From JALUZX01 sp964561605 (lineage in GTDB: Bacteria > Planctomycetota > UBA1135 > JALUZX01), in NCBI GenBank assembly GCA_964561605.1, contig CAZLQD010000013.1, positions 1 through 64,000 of the forward strand: DNA of 64,000 bases, written 5' to 3'. The notes under the pieces are model-generated. The model had not been told where the DNA came from, did no database searches, and was given only the letters and a program-made list of their open reading frames with translations. A program made the position numbers and the translations under genes. Below are positions 26,617 to 33,717 of this stretch, in pieces. Within the stretch, counting starts at the first letter, position 1, and every line of letters begins with the position of its first letter.

Positions 26617-28377
26617 ATGAAAAGCGGATCCATCCTGGCGGCACTCTTCCTTGGGACGGTTTTTCCTCCCTCTCTCTTCCCCTCCCCCCCGGCAGGACCT
26701 CACGAGGATCCTCCCTCCCAGGCTCCTCTCGAGACCCGCATTCTCAGTTTTCCCGACCTTCTCCTCCCCTGCACCCCGCCTCCGGCCGTCCGGTTCTTTC
26801 CCATCCTCGGCGATGGGTTCGCCGATGGCCCCGTCCTCGACATCCTTTCCAATGGAAGCGAGGATGAGGAAAGCTCGGAAGGGCCCTTCTACATCTTTCC
26901 GTCCCCGGAGGATCCCATCCTGATCCCCGACGAGGTCGGCAAAATGCTGCGCCCCTTCGTCGGAGCGCAGGAGTTGAAAGGAAAAGACCGGGATTTCCAG
27001 GTTTTCGGAGGCAACCTCCTCCTGGTCCAGCCGGCCCGGGTCATAGAAAAGGCGGAGGCCGGTCTTACCTTCCTTTCCCGCCTCCTCCGCCCCAGGTTGT
27101 CCATACGTCTGGCCGTCTTCCTGGATCCCGCCCCCGCCTCCGGCCGGGCCGTCCGGACCATTCCTTTCCGGGATGGGGAGGCCCTCCTTCGAAGCCTCGA
27201 GAAGGGTGAAGGCGGCCGTTTACTCTTCCAGGCCGAAAGGGAAGCCGCCGCTTTCCAGCCCGTTTTCCTTGGAAGGACCAGGCGGTTCTCCTTCCTGGGA
27301 GATCTGGAGTTGGAAGTGGCGGCAAAGACCAGCGCCGCCCGGCCCTTGGAGAAGACCCTCTCCCTCCGCCAGGGGGTCCTCCTTTCCTCCCGCCCCTCCC
27401 CTCTTGGGGAAGAGTTGGAATTGGCTTGCCACGCCCTCTACCAGGAGCCCGCCGGTGCACCCCGGGGATTGAGTCTGCACACGGGAAATCCCAGGATGAC
27501 CATGGAGACAGCGGAGTTCCTGGATTTCCAGACGGGAATCACCCTGGGACTCCGAGAAAACCTGGCCCTCCTTCTGGCACCGGGGGGATGGCAACGGCCC
27601 CATTTGAAGTTCCTGCTCCTCGTCCAGAGGCTCTCCCCCCCGCCCCAAGGAGAGGAGAACGTCCTCTTCCTCTCCCGCGACTTCTTCACCCCGCCGGGAG
27701 ATTCCCTTCCTCCGGCGGACCCCGACTTCAACGAGATGGGCTGGCAGTATATCAAGGCCTTGATCCCCAAGGACCTGGCCTGCGAGGAATTTCCCAGGTG
27801 GATCAGGATCTCGGCCCCGAAGGCCGACCTGGCGTCTCTCCGGAGTCGGGTGGAACGGGCCCTGGCGCCCTTCCGCCGGACCTTCCTGGTGGAAATCCAA
27901 AGAGAGATCGCACCGGTCGCACCCATGGGGGAAGGAGACCGGAGATGGAGGCCCCTGGGCCCTCCCACGGCGGTCCTCTGCCGGAAGGGAAAACCCGCCC
28001 TGGCGCTCCTGGGACGGGAGAAGAGCTACGTAGCCGGGTACGAAGTGGAGATCGCGGAGAAATCCGCCGCCGCCGATCCCACAGTGAAGACCGCCTTCTC
28101 CGGGTCCCTCCTCCTGGTTCGGGTGGATCCCCAGGGAGAGAAAACCTGGGTGGAGCTGAACCTCCTGGAATCGAGCCTCCTTGGATTCCGCCGGCTTCCC
28201 TCGGCGGAGATCACCAGGATCGGCACGGCCTTCGTCCCCGATCTCGGGCAGGTCCACATCCAGCAGAGTTTCTCCATGAAGCCCGGAGAGTCCCGTCCCC
28301 TCGGGTGGGGCCCCAAGAGAATCCTCCGGGGAAGACTCTACAAGACCCGCCTCACCCTCACCCTCCACATCCTGTAA
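26617..28377 (+). CDS. Secreted protein of unknown function, secretin-domain-like segment
   Basis: 586 residues with an N-terminal export signal (MKSGSILAALFLGTVFPPSL). AAGAAGGAGGG provides a strong Shine-Dalgarno before the ATG at 26617. Around residue 130, GGNLLLVQPARVIEKAEAGL followed by a hydrophobic strand resembles the N-domain phrase of type II/III secretins ('...QTPEVHEEIAALL'). Near the end, a strand pair with FVPDLGQVHIQQSFSMKPGE also has a secretin-like feel. There is no complete secretin domain, so this is resemblance only. The upstream 169 bases hold no gene. It stands alone between birA and the convergent MEMO gene. Confidence 0.6.
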   Translation: MKSGSILAALFLGTVFPPSLFPSPPAGPHEDPPSQAPLETRILSFPDLLLPCTPPPAVRFFPILGDGFADGPVLDILSNGSEDEESSEGPFYIFPSPEDPILIPDEVGKMLRPFVGAQELKGKDRDFQVFGGNLLLVQPARVIEKAEAGLTFLSRLLRPRLSIRLAVFLDPAPASGRAVRTIPFRDGEALLRSLEKGEGGRLLFQAEREAAAFQPVFLGRTRRFSFLGDLELEVAAKTSAARPLEKTLSLRQGVLLSSRPSPLGEELELACHALYQEPAGAPRGLSLHTGNPRMTMETAEFLDFQTGITLGLRENLALLLAPGGWQRPHLKFLLLVQRLSPPPQGEENVLFLSRDFFTPPGDSLPPADPDFNEMGWQYIKALIPKDLACEEFPRWIRISAPKADLASLRSRVERALAPFRRTFLVEIQREIAPVAPMGEGDRRWRPLGPPTAVLCRKGKPALALLGREKSYVAGYEVEIAEKSAAADPTVKTAFSGSLLLVRVDPQGEKTWVELNLLESSLLGFRRLPSAEITRIGTAFVPDLGQVHIQQSFSMKPGESRPLGWGPKRILRGRLYKTRLTLTLHIL

Positions 28378-28410
28378 TTTTTCCCCCGGCAAAAAATGAC
28401 AGGATGTTGG

Positions 28411-29301
28411 TTATAAAACTTCTCCCGGCAAGAAAAGGCAGCCGGCGTATCCGACGTAGATGTCGGACCAGGGGTCGGGTTGGACTTCCTGGGAATCGGT
28501 GTGTTCCACCAGGAAGGCTCTTCGGGCGCCCATCTCCTGGGAGAATGCCAGGGCTGCGGCGGCGGCGCCGGCTCCGCAGGCGTTCATCCGGGAACGGGCC
28601 TCGGGGACCAGGCTCTCGGCGTCCATGGCGAGGAGGAGATCCAGGAAACGCCGGTCGTTGGCCTTGGCCCAGGCCCGCCCGGCCTCGCCCTTCCCCCCGG
28701 GGGTGAAACCGAAGCGCTCCCCGTAATGGGTCAGGTCGGTGGAACCTACGGCCAGGGGGACCCGGCCCATTCCCTCCAGGACCCGGGCCATGGCCCGCCC
28801 CGCCTCGGGGGCCTGGGGATGGGGCGGCATGGCCACGGGGAGGATCTTCAACCCCGGCAGGAAACGAACCAGGAAGGGAAGCTGGACCTCCAGGGAATGC
28901 TCCCCCTGATGAACGGAAGGAGCGGCCTGGACGAGTCCTTTCTCCACCAGGGCCTCCAGGGCCTCCCGGTCCACCTGGAGATCCCCGATGGGAGTCCGCC
29001 AGGAGGAGTGGAAATCCACGCCAGGTCCCCCTACGGCCTGGAACCGGTGGATGGCACCGAAGAGGACCACCAGGTCCGCATCCTTCGGTCTCCTCTCACC
29101 GAGGAGCCGCCAAACCTTGGCCGCCGTGGGGCCCGAGTAGATCCAACCGGCATGGGGCACCACTCCCCCCAGGGCGGGTCCCGGACCGGGATCTGGAAGG
29201 GGAAGGCGGGAGACCTCCTCCAGAAAGGCCCGGATCTCCTCGGCCCGGCGGGGATAAAAGGTCCCGGCGTGATAGGTGAGCCTGAGCCCTTCGTCTCTCA
29301 T
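28411..29301 (-). CDS. MEMO family protein (AmmeMemoRadiSam system protein B)
   Basis: 296 residues. Conserved MEMO phrases: VVPHAGWIYSGPTAAKV (about 47-63), LFGAIH, HSLEVQLPFL and STDLTHYG, which hold the metal-binding histidines of the extradiol-dioxygenase-like fold. The AMMECR1 and radical-SAM partners often found next to MEMO are not in the window. The function of bacterial MEMO is unsettled. It ends near the convergent secreted-protein gene and starts 31 bases after the HU-like gene on the same strand, so the two may be cotranscribed. Confidence 0.88.
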   Translation of the reverse strand: MRDEGLRLTYHAGTFYPRRAEEIRAFLEEVSRLPLPDPGPGPALGGVVPHAGWIYSGPTAAKVWRLLGERRPKDADLVVLFGAIHRFQAVGGPGVDFHSSWRTPIGDLQVDREALEALVEKGLVQAAPSVHQGEHSLEVQLPFLVRFLPGLKILPVAMPPHPQAPEAGRAMARVLEGMGRVPLAVGSTDLTHYGERFGFTPGGKGEAGRAWAKANDRRFLDLLLAMDAESLVPEARSRMNACGAGAAAAALAFSQEMGARRAFLVEHTDSQEVQPDPWSDIYVGYAGCLFLPGEVL

Positions 29302-29332
29302 GGGCGGTCCCTTCCCCTGGGGGAAAGACGTC

Positions 29333-29632
29333 TCAGCCTTCTTCTTCCCCCTGGGCGAGTCTTTCCTTCAGGTCCCGGCCTTCCTTGAACTTGACGACCC
29401 TCCGTCCCGGGACCTGGACTTTCTCCAAGGTCTTGGGATTCTGCCCCACCCGGGGCTTCCTCTTCCTGACCTCGAAGACCCCGAACTTCCGGAACTCGAT
29501 CCGGTTCCCCCGGCCGAGTTCCTCGGTGATCAGGTCCAGGAAGGTTTGAACCACCTTGCGGGCGTCGGCCTTGCTCACCTGGACCTCCTCGGCAATCCGG
29601 TGGACCAGCTCCCTCTTGGTGATCGTTCTCAT
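29333..29632 (-). CDS. HU/IHF family DNA-binding protein
   Basis: Nucleoid protein that bends DNA as a dimer. 99 residues from the ATG at 29632: helical N-terminus MRTITKRELVHRIAEEV, then GVFEVRKRKPRVGQNPKT, with the DNA-inserting proline in the RVGQNPKT arm (around residue 66). The C-terminal tail is short and acidic. A longer upstream frame would run through the promoter and is rejected. GGGAAGG lies about nine bases before the start. HU versus IHF subunit cannot be settled from sequence alone. Confidence 0.93.
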   Translation of the reverse strand: MRTITKRELVHRIAEEVQVSKADARKVVQTFLDLITEELGRGNRIEFRKFGVFEVRKRKPRVGQNPKTLEKVQVPGRRVVKFKEGRDLKERLAQGEEEG

Positions 29633-29708
29633 GCAAGCTACCTTCCCAGTACCTGTCCTCGAATTCTCGGCCCCGGGCCCCCTTTCGCCCGGCAGGCACA
29701 AAAAGCTA

Positions 29709-29737
29709 TTTATGCAAGGGAGGTAACGTGGTGTCAA
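29709..29737 (-). promoter_or_regulatory. Sigma70-type promoter for the HU-like gene
   Basis: A perfect TTGACA (29737-29732) and CATAAA (29714-29709) with a 17-bp spacer on the minus strand. The start of transcription is predicted near 29702, about 70 nt before the ATG. It directly abuts the divergent kinase gene, whose Shine-Dalgarno region begins at the -35 box. Confidence 0.7.
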
Positions 29738-29750
29738 GTAAGGGGTTGGG

Positions 29751-30476
29751 ATGAAAAGCCGGACCTGGATCCTCCAGGGCGAAGGGGCCTGGGACCCCCG
29801 GGCCCTTCCCCTGGGCCCCACCCACCCAGGAACGGCCCCCCTCCTGGCCCGCCACAGGACGGGCTGGACGGCCCTCCTGGAAATCCCCCCCCTGGGCCGG
29901 GTGGCCCTGAAGATCTACTTCTACCCCCGCCTCGAGACCCTGCGGGGAGCCTTCCGCAACACCTTCCTGGCCCCCTCCAGGCCGGCCAGGGAGGCCCGGA
30001 CCCTCCTTTGGCTCCGCCGCCGGGGCCTGGGCGCAGTGGAACCCCTGGCTTTCGGGGAGGAGCGCTTCCTGGGCTGGCTCAAGAAGGCCTGGATCCTGAC
30101 CCGCTACGTGGAGGCCCCCGACCTGGAGGATCTCTTCCGCCAAAGCGGTGGGATCCCCACCGAGGCTGCCCGGGCCCTGGGCTCCTGGATGGGAAAGGCC
30201 CACGCCCTGGGCCTGGAAGACCGAAACCCCCATCTCCGGAATTTTCTCTTCCTCGAGGGTGAGGCCGAGGTCCTGAAGCTGGACTCCCCCAAGGCGAGGA
30301 TCGGCCCTGCCCCCGCACCCCCCCGGGCCAGGAGGAGGGACCTGGCCGTCCTGGAGGAAGAGGCCCGGCGCCTCGGCCTGGATCGCCCGGCCCGGCGAAC
30401 CTTCCTGGAAGCCTACCGGGAGGCCTGGGAGACCACTTCGAAGAGAAAGGTCACAGGGCCGTCGTTCACCAGGTGA
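29751..30476 (+). CDS. Lipopolysaccharide-kinase-like (WaaP/Kdo kinase superfamily) protein
   Basis: 241 residues with the small protein-kinase-like fold of LPS core kinases. An ATP-binding K54 (VALKIYFYP), a helix-C type Glu (PAREARTLLWL, about E81), the catalytic loop HALGLEDRNPHLRNFL (D157, N164) and a metal-binding Asp in LKLDSPKA (D178). Substrate unknown; LPS core sugar phosphorylation is a reasonable inference since the genome makes lipid A. Starts at ATG 29751, divergent from the HU-like gene. Its last 64 bases overlap the 3' end of dtd on the other strand. Confidence 0.75.
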   Translation: MKSRTWILQGEGAWDPRALPLGPTHPGTAPLLARHRTGWTALLEIPPLGRVALKIYFYPRLETLRGAFRNTFLAPSRPAREARTLLWLRRRGLGAVEPLAFGEERFLGWLKKAWILTRYVEAPDLEDLFRQSGGIPTEAARALGSWMGKAHALGLEDRNPHLRNFLFLEGEAEVLKLDSPKARIGPAPAPPRARRRDLAVLEEEARRLGLDRPARRTFLEAYREAWETTSKRKVTGPSFTR

Positions 30477-30868
30477 ACCTCCATGTGGGCCCCGAAGACC
30501 CCTGTCTCCACGGCGAATCCCCTCTCCCGGCAGGACCGAAGGAAGTGCTCGTAGAGAATCTCCGCCTCTCCGGGAGGAGCGGCGTCGTCCAGGGAGGGCC
30601 GTCTCCCCTTCCGCGTCCTGGCGCAAAGGGTGAACTGGGAGACCACCAGGAGGCTTCCCCCCACCTCTCCAAGAGAGAAGTGGAAGTGCCCCCTCTCCCC
30701 CTCGAATATGCGGGCCTCCACGATTTTCGCGGCCAGCCGCTCCGCCTCGGCCGGACCGTCTCCCCGGCAGACGCCAAGAAAGACGAGGAGCCCCTTTCCG
30801 ATCCTGCCCGTCTCCTTCCCCTCCACCACCACCCAGGCCGAGGAGACCCGCTGGACCAGGGCCTTCAT
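30413..30868 (-). CDS. dtd: D-aminoacyl-tRNA deacylase
   Basis: Removes D-amino acids (and glycine from tRNA-Ala) mischarged on tRNAs. 151 residues with the two signature motifs SQFTLCA and NDGPVTF, which build the cross-subunit active site. The ATG at 30868 overlaps the stop of the upstream TPR lipoprotein gene as ATGA, so the longer upstream frame is false. Last gene of a trpS-lipoprotein-lipoprotein-dtd operon; trpS and dtd share the tRNA-charging theme. Converges on, and overlaps by 64 bases, the kinase-like gene. Confidence 0.95.
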   Translation of the reverse strand: MKALVQRVSSAWVVVEGKETGRIGKGLLVFLGVCRGDGPAEAERLAAKIVEARIFEGERGHFHFSLGEVGGSLLVVSQFTLCARTRKGRRPSLDDAAPPGEAEILYEHFLRSCRERGFAVETGVFGAHMEVHLVNDGPVTFLFEVVSQASR

Positions 30869-31938
30869 TCGCTCTTCCTCCCCTTCCCCCCCGGGGGAAC
30901 CTTCTGCTCCGGCAGGGCCGCCCCCTTCTCCTTCAGCTCCAGGAGCCACGTCCGGACCCGAAGGAGGTCCACCTTGTCGGCCAGGCTCTCCCCGGCGGGA
31001 CAGGAGAGGAAGACCTGGAAGGCCCGGTATGCGCCCTTGGGATCGCCCAATTTCTTCATGAGGAGGTAACCCAGGTTGAAGGCCGCCCTCCGCCGGACGT
31101 CCCGGTCCTCGACCTCCAGGAGAGAGCGGTAGATCTCGGCCGCCTTCCTCAGCTTCCCCTCCAACTCTCTCAAGGCTCCTTCCATCAGCCTCACCCGGGG
31201 ATCGCCGGGAAGGCTCTTCTTCAGGCGCCTCAATTCCCGCCGTGCCCCGGACAGGTCCCCTCCGGGCGAGAGGAAGAGGCGCAACCGGAAGAGCCGGGCC
31301 TCCTGGTCCTCGGGCCGGAAGGCCAGGTATCTCCCAAGGTAGGAGGCCGCCTCCCTGGGCTTCTTCCGGGCCGCCAGGACCCGGGCCGCCTCGAAGAGGG
31401 CGGGCGGCCACCGGGGAGCCCGCTCCAGGCAGGCCACAAGGGCCTCCTGGGCCTTCTCCCATTTTCCCTCCTGGGAATAGATCCGGCCCTCCAGGTAGAG
31501 GGCCGGATAGAAGCCGGGATCCTTCCGGAGGATCTTCTTCAGCCGCTTCAGGGCCCGGCCCGGGTCCTTTTCGGCCTCGAGCCGCGCCAGGGCGGCCTCC
31601 CGGAAAGGCCACGGGAGGGAGGCGAAGGCCTTCTCGGCCTCCTTCTCCCTCCCCGCCCGGGCCGCCCGGTCCGCCAGGGCCCAGGCCAGGGCGACGTTCC
31701 CGGGATGGCTCTCGAGGAGCTCCTCCAGCCCCCGGAGGGCCTCTCCGTCGGGCCTTCGGGGCGAAAGGAGGGCCCGGACCCGGGATTCCAGGGCGGGATC
31801 GCCGAAGGAGACCTTCACCCCGGGGGAAGGGAGGGTCCCGCACCCGGAAAGGAATCCGGCCCAGAGGATCACCGCCGGGCCGACCCGGGCGAGGAGGGTC
31901 CCGCCGCAGTACCCGCCCAGGGCGGAAAGGCCCTTCAC
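30865..31938 (-). CDS. TPR-repeat lipoprotein
   Basis: 357 residues from a GTG at 31938 with GGGAGG about six bases upstream. The N-terminus has a lipoprotein signal ending LSGC (Cys33). The rest is a run of helical tetratricopeptide-like repeats, e.g. KDPGFYPALYLEGRIYSQEG and FNLGYLLMKKLGDPKGAYRA, which form protein-binding scaffolds. Likely anchored in the outer or inner membrane facing the periplasm. The start overlaps the preceding lipoprotein stop (GTGA), and its stop overlaps the dtd start (ATGA). Partner unknown. Confidence 0.8.
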   Translation of the reverse strand: MKGLSALGGYCGGTLLARVGPAVILWAGFLSGCGTLPSPGVKVSFGDPALESRVRALLSPRRPDGEALRGLEELLESHPGNVALAWALADRAARAGREKEAEKAFASLPWPFREAALARLEAEKDPGRALKRLKKILRKDPGFYPALYLEGRIYSQEGKWEKAQEALVACLERAPRWPPALFEAARVLAARKKPREAASYLGRYLAFRPEDQEARLFRLRLFLSPGGDLSGARRELRRLKKSLPGDPRVRLMEGALRELEGKLRKAAEIYRSLLEVEDRDVRRRAAFNLGYLLMKKLGDPKGAYRAFQVFLSCPAGESLADKVDLLRVRTWLLELKEKGAALPEQKVPPGGKGRKSE

Positions 31939-32519
31939 CTGCGCCCTCCTCCCGGGGGCGGACCGGCCGGATTCCCCCGCCCCCTGCCGGGAACGGCCCG
32001 GGGCAAGGAAATCTCCTTCCCGTCCAGGACGACCCGCCCCCCCTGGATCTCCAGGATCTCTCCTCTCAGGGTCTTCCCTCCCGGAAGGACCAGCACCACG
32101 TGGCCCGCCGCCCGGAGAGAAGCGGTGAAACGGGTCACCGGGGGAAAATCCACCACCAGATGGTCCAGGATCTTGGCCTTCATCCTGCGGAAGCGGAACT
32201 CCAGGGGGATCCAGCCCGGACCGGACTTGGCTCTCCAGGAGAATCCGTTCGGCCGCTTGGAGACCGGGTGGATCTCACCGCCCCCTCCGGGAAGGCAGAG
32301 GGTGGGATCCTGGTTGTAGTTCCGCGAAAGGGTCACCTGCACCCGGGAGGCCAGGAGCTGGAGTCCGGCGTCGAAGGGGGCCTCGAGGCGCCGGATCCGG
32401 GCCAGGCTGATCTCGGGGCCCACCTTGCGGTCCACGGGATGGGAGGAGCAGGACCAGAGGACCGCCGCGGCGAGGAGGGCCGCCGCCGCGGCGGAGCCGG
32501 CCAGGACCGAGGACTTCAC
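31935..32519 (-). CDS. Small lipoprotein of unknown function
   Basis: 194 residues from a GTG at 32519 that overlaps the trpS stop codon (GTGA). The Ala/Leu-rich signal (MKSSVLAGSAAAAALL) ends at LWSCSS, a weak lipobox with Trp at -2 (Cys24). The mature part contains a predicted beta-rich segment, LRGEILEIQGGRVVLDG, near the C-terminus. I do not recognise the family. The longer upstream frame lies inside trpS and is rejected. It is translationally coupled to both neighbours. Confidence 0.65.
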   Translation of the reverse strand: MKSSVLAGSAAAAALLAAAVLWSCSSHPVDRKVGPEISLARIRRLEAPFDAGLQLLASRVQVTLSRNYNQDPTLCLPGGGGEIHPVSKRPNGFSWRAKSGPGWIPLEFRFRRMKAKILDHLVVDFPPVTRFTASLRAAGHVVLVLPGGKTLRGEILEIQGGRVVLDGKEISLPRAVPGRGRGNPAGPPPGGGRR

Positions 32520-33517
32520 GAACCACCTCCCCCGGGCTTGGGGAGGAGGCCCACCTTCTCCCGGACCTCGGCCATGGTCTCGCCTGCGATCGCCCGGGCC
32601 TTCCGGCCTCCCTCGTGGAGGATCTCGTCCACGTATCCCGGCCCCTTGGCCCGGAGTTCCTCGTGCCTCTCCCGGATGGGGGCCAGGACGGCATCCATGT
32701 GGCGGAAGAGCACCTTCTTGCACTCCACGCAACCGATCCCGGCCTCGCGGCATCCCTTGGCCAGTTCCTCCCTCTCGGGGCCGGGGGTGAAGAAGGTGTG
32801 CCAGGTATATACGTTACACCGGCTCGGCTCCCCCGGGTCGCTCCGGCGCTTGCGCGCCTCGTCGGTCTTGGCGATCCGGAGCTTCTGCTGGATCACCTCG
32901 GGGGGATCGAGGATGCCGATCTCGTTGTTCTTGCTCTTGGACATCTTCTGCTCCCCGTCGATCCCCAGGATCCGCCTGGCCTCGGAAAGGAGGGTGGCCG
33001 GCTCGGGAAAGGTGGGGCCGTAATGGTTGTTGAACCTCCTGGCGATGTCCCGGGAGAGTTCCAGGTGCTGGGCCTGGTCCTCCCCCACGGGAACTTCCTC
33101 CGCCTTGTAGAGGAGGATGTCCGCCGCCTGAAGCACCGGGTAGGTGAAGAGGCCGGCGTTCACGTTCTCCTTGTGCTGGCGGGCCTTGTCCTTGAACTGG
33201 GTCATCTTGGAGAGCTCCCCGATCTGGGTGAAGCACCCCAGGATCCAGGCCAGTTCGGTGTGTTCGGGAACGTCGGACTGGCGGAAGAGGATCGCCTTCT
33301 CCGGGTCGATCCCGGCCGCCAGGTATCCCAGTCCCACGTGGCGGACCCTTTCTTTCAGTTCTTCCGGATCGGGCCGGACCGTCAGGGCGTGGTAATCCAC
33401 AACGCAGTAGATGGCTTCCCGCGTCTCCTGGAGGGCCAGGAAGTTCACCATGGCCCCGAGGTAATTGCCGATGTGGAGCGATCCCGTGGGCTGGATGCCG
33501 GAAAAAATACGTTTCAC
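32516..33517 (-). CDS. trpS: Tryptophan-tRNA ligase
   Basis: Class I aminoacyl-tRNA synthetase charging tRNA-Trp; 333 residues, the usual length. The HIGH-type motif is PTGSLHIGNY near residues 9-18 and the KMSKS motif is intact (EQKMSKSKN). Start at GTG 33517 (MKRIFSGIQPTG) with GGGAGG five bases upstream; the longer open frame upstream has no family sequence. It heads the operon with two lipoproteins and dtd. A 20-bp palindrome lies in its leader at 33569-33588. The cognate tRNA-Trp gene is at 15336-15412. Confidence 0.95.
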   Translation of the reverse strand: MKRIFSGIQPTGSLHIGNYLGAMVNFLALQETREAIYCVVDYHALTVRPDPEELKERVRHVGLGYLAAGIDPEKAILFRQSDVPEHTELAWILGCFTQIGELSKMTQFKDKARQHKENVNAGLFTYPVLQAADILLYKAEEVPVGEDQAQHLELSRDIARRFNNHYGPTFPEPATLLSEARRILGIDGEQKMSKSKNNEIGILDPPEVIQQKLRIAKTDEARKRRSDPGEPSRCNVYTWHTFFTPGPEREELAKGCREAGIGCVECKKVLFRHMDAVLAPIRERHEELRAKGPGYVDEILHEGGRKARAIAGETMAEVREKVGLLPKPGGGGS

Positions 33518-33568
33518 CAATGCCTCCCGGGGCTGCCGCGGCCCCATGGTCGAAAACCGGCCGAAAGA

Positions 33569-33588
33569 GCGGGTCCGGCCGGACCCGC
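33569..33588. repeat. Perfect 20-bp palindrome in the trpS leader
   Basis: GCGGGTCCGGCCGGACCCGC is fully self-complementary and lies about 50 bases before the trpS start, in the divergent region between trpS and the MCE-linked lipoprotein. It may be an operator or a leader hairpin; in the trpS direction it is followed only by TCTTTC. Confidence 0.55.
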
Positions 33589-33717
33589 CCGGCGAGAAGA
33601 AGGTAACGGACCTCCTTCTCCAGGCAAGAGTCCGGGAAAAGGTTGACTTTTTTCCCCTTCCTCTCGAACTTCGTGGAGGAGCGGTGAGACAAGAATCTCT
33701 CAAGGGAGGATGATCCC

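Noticed and set aside
33649..33671. Promoter TTGACT (33643) with GAACTT for the MCE operon
   Set aside because: The -35 is good but the -10 candidate at 17-bp spacing matches the consensus poorly; left out as unsupported.
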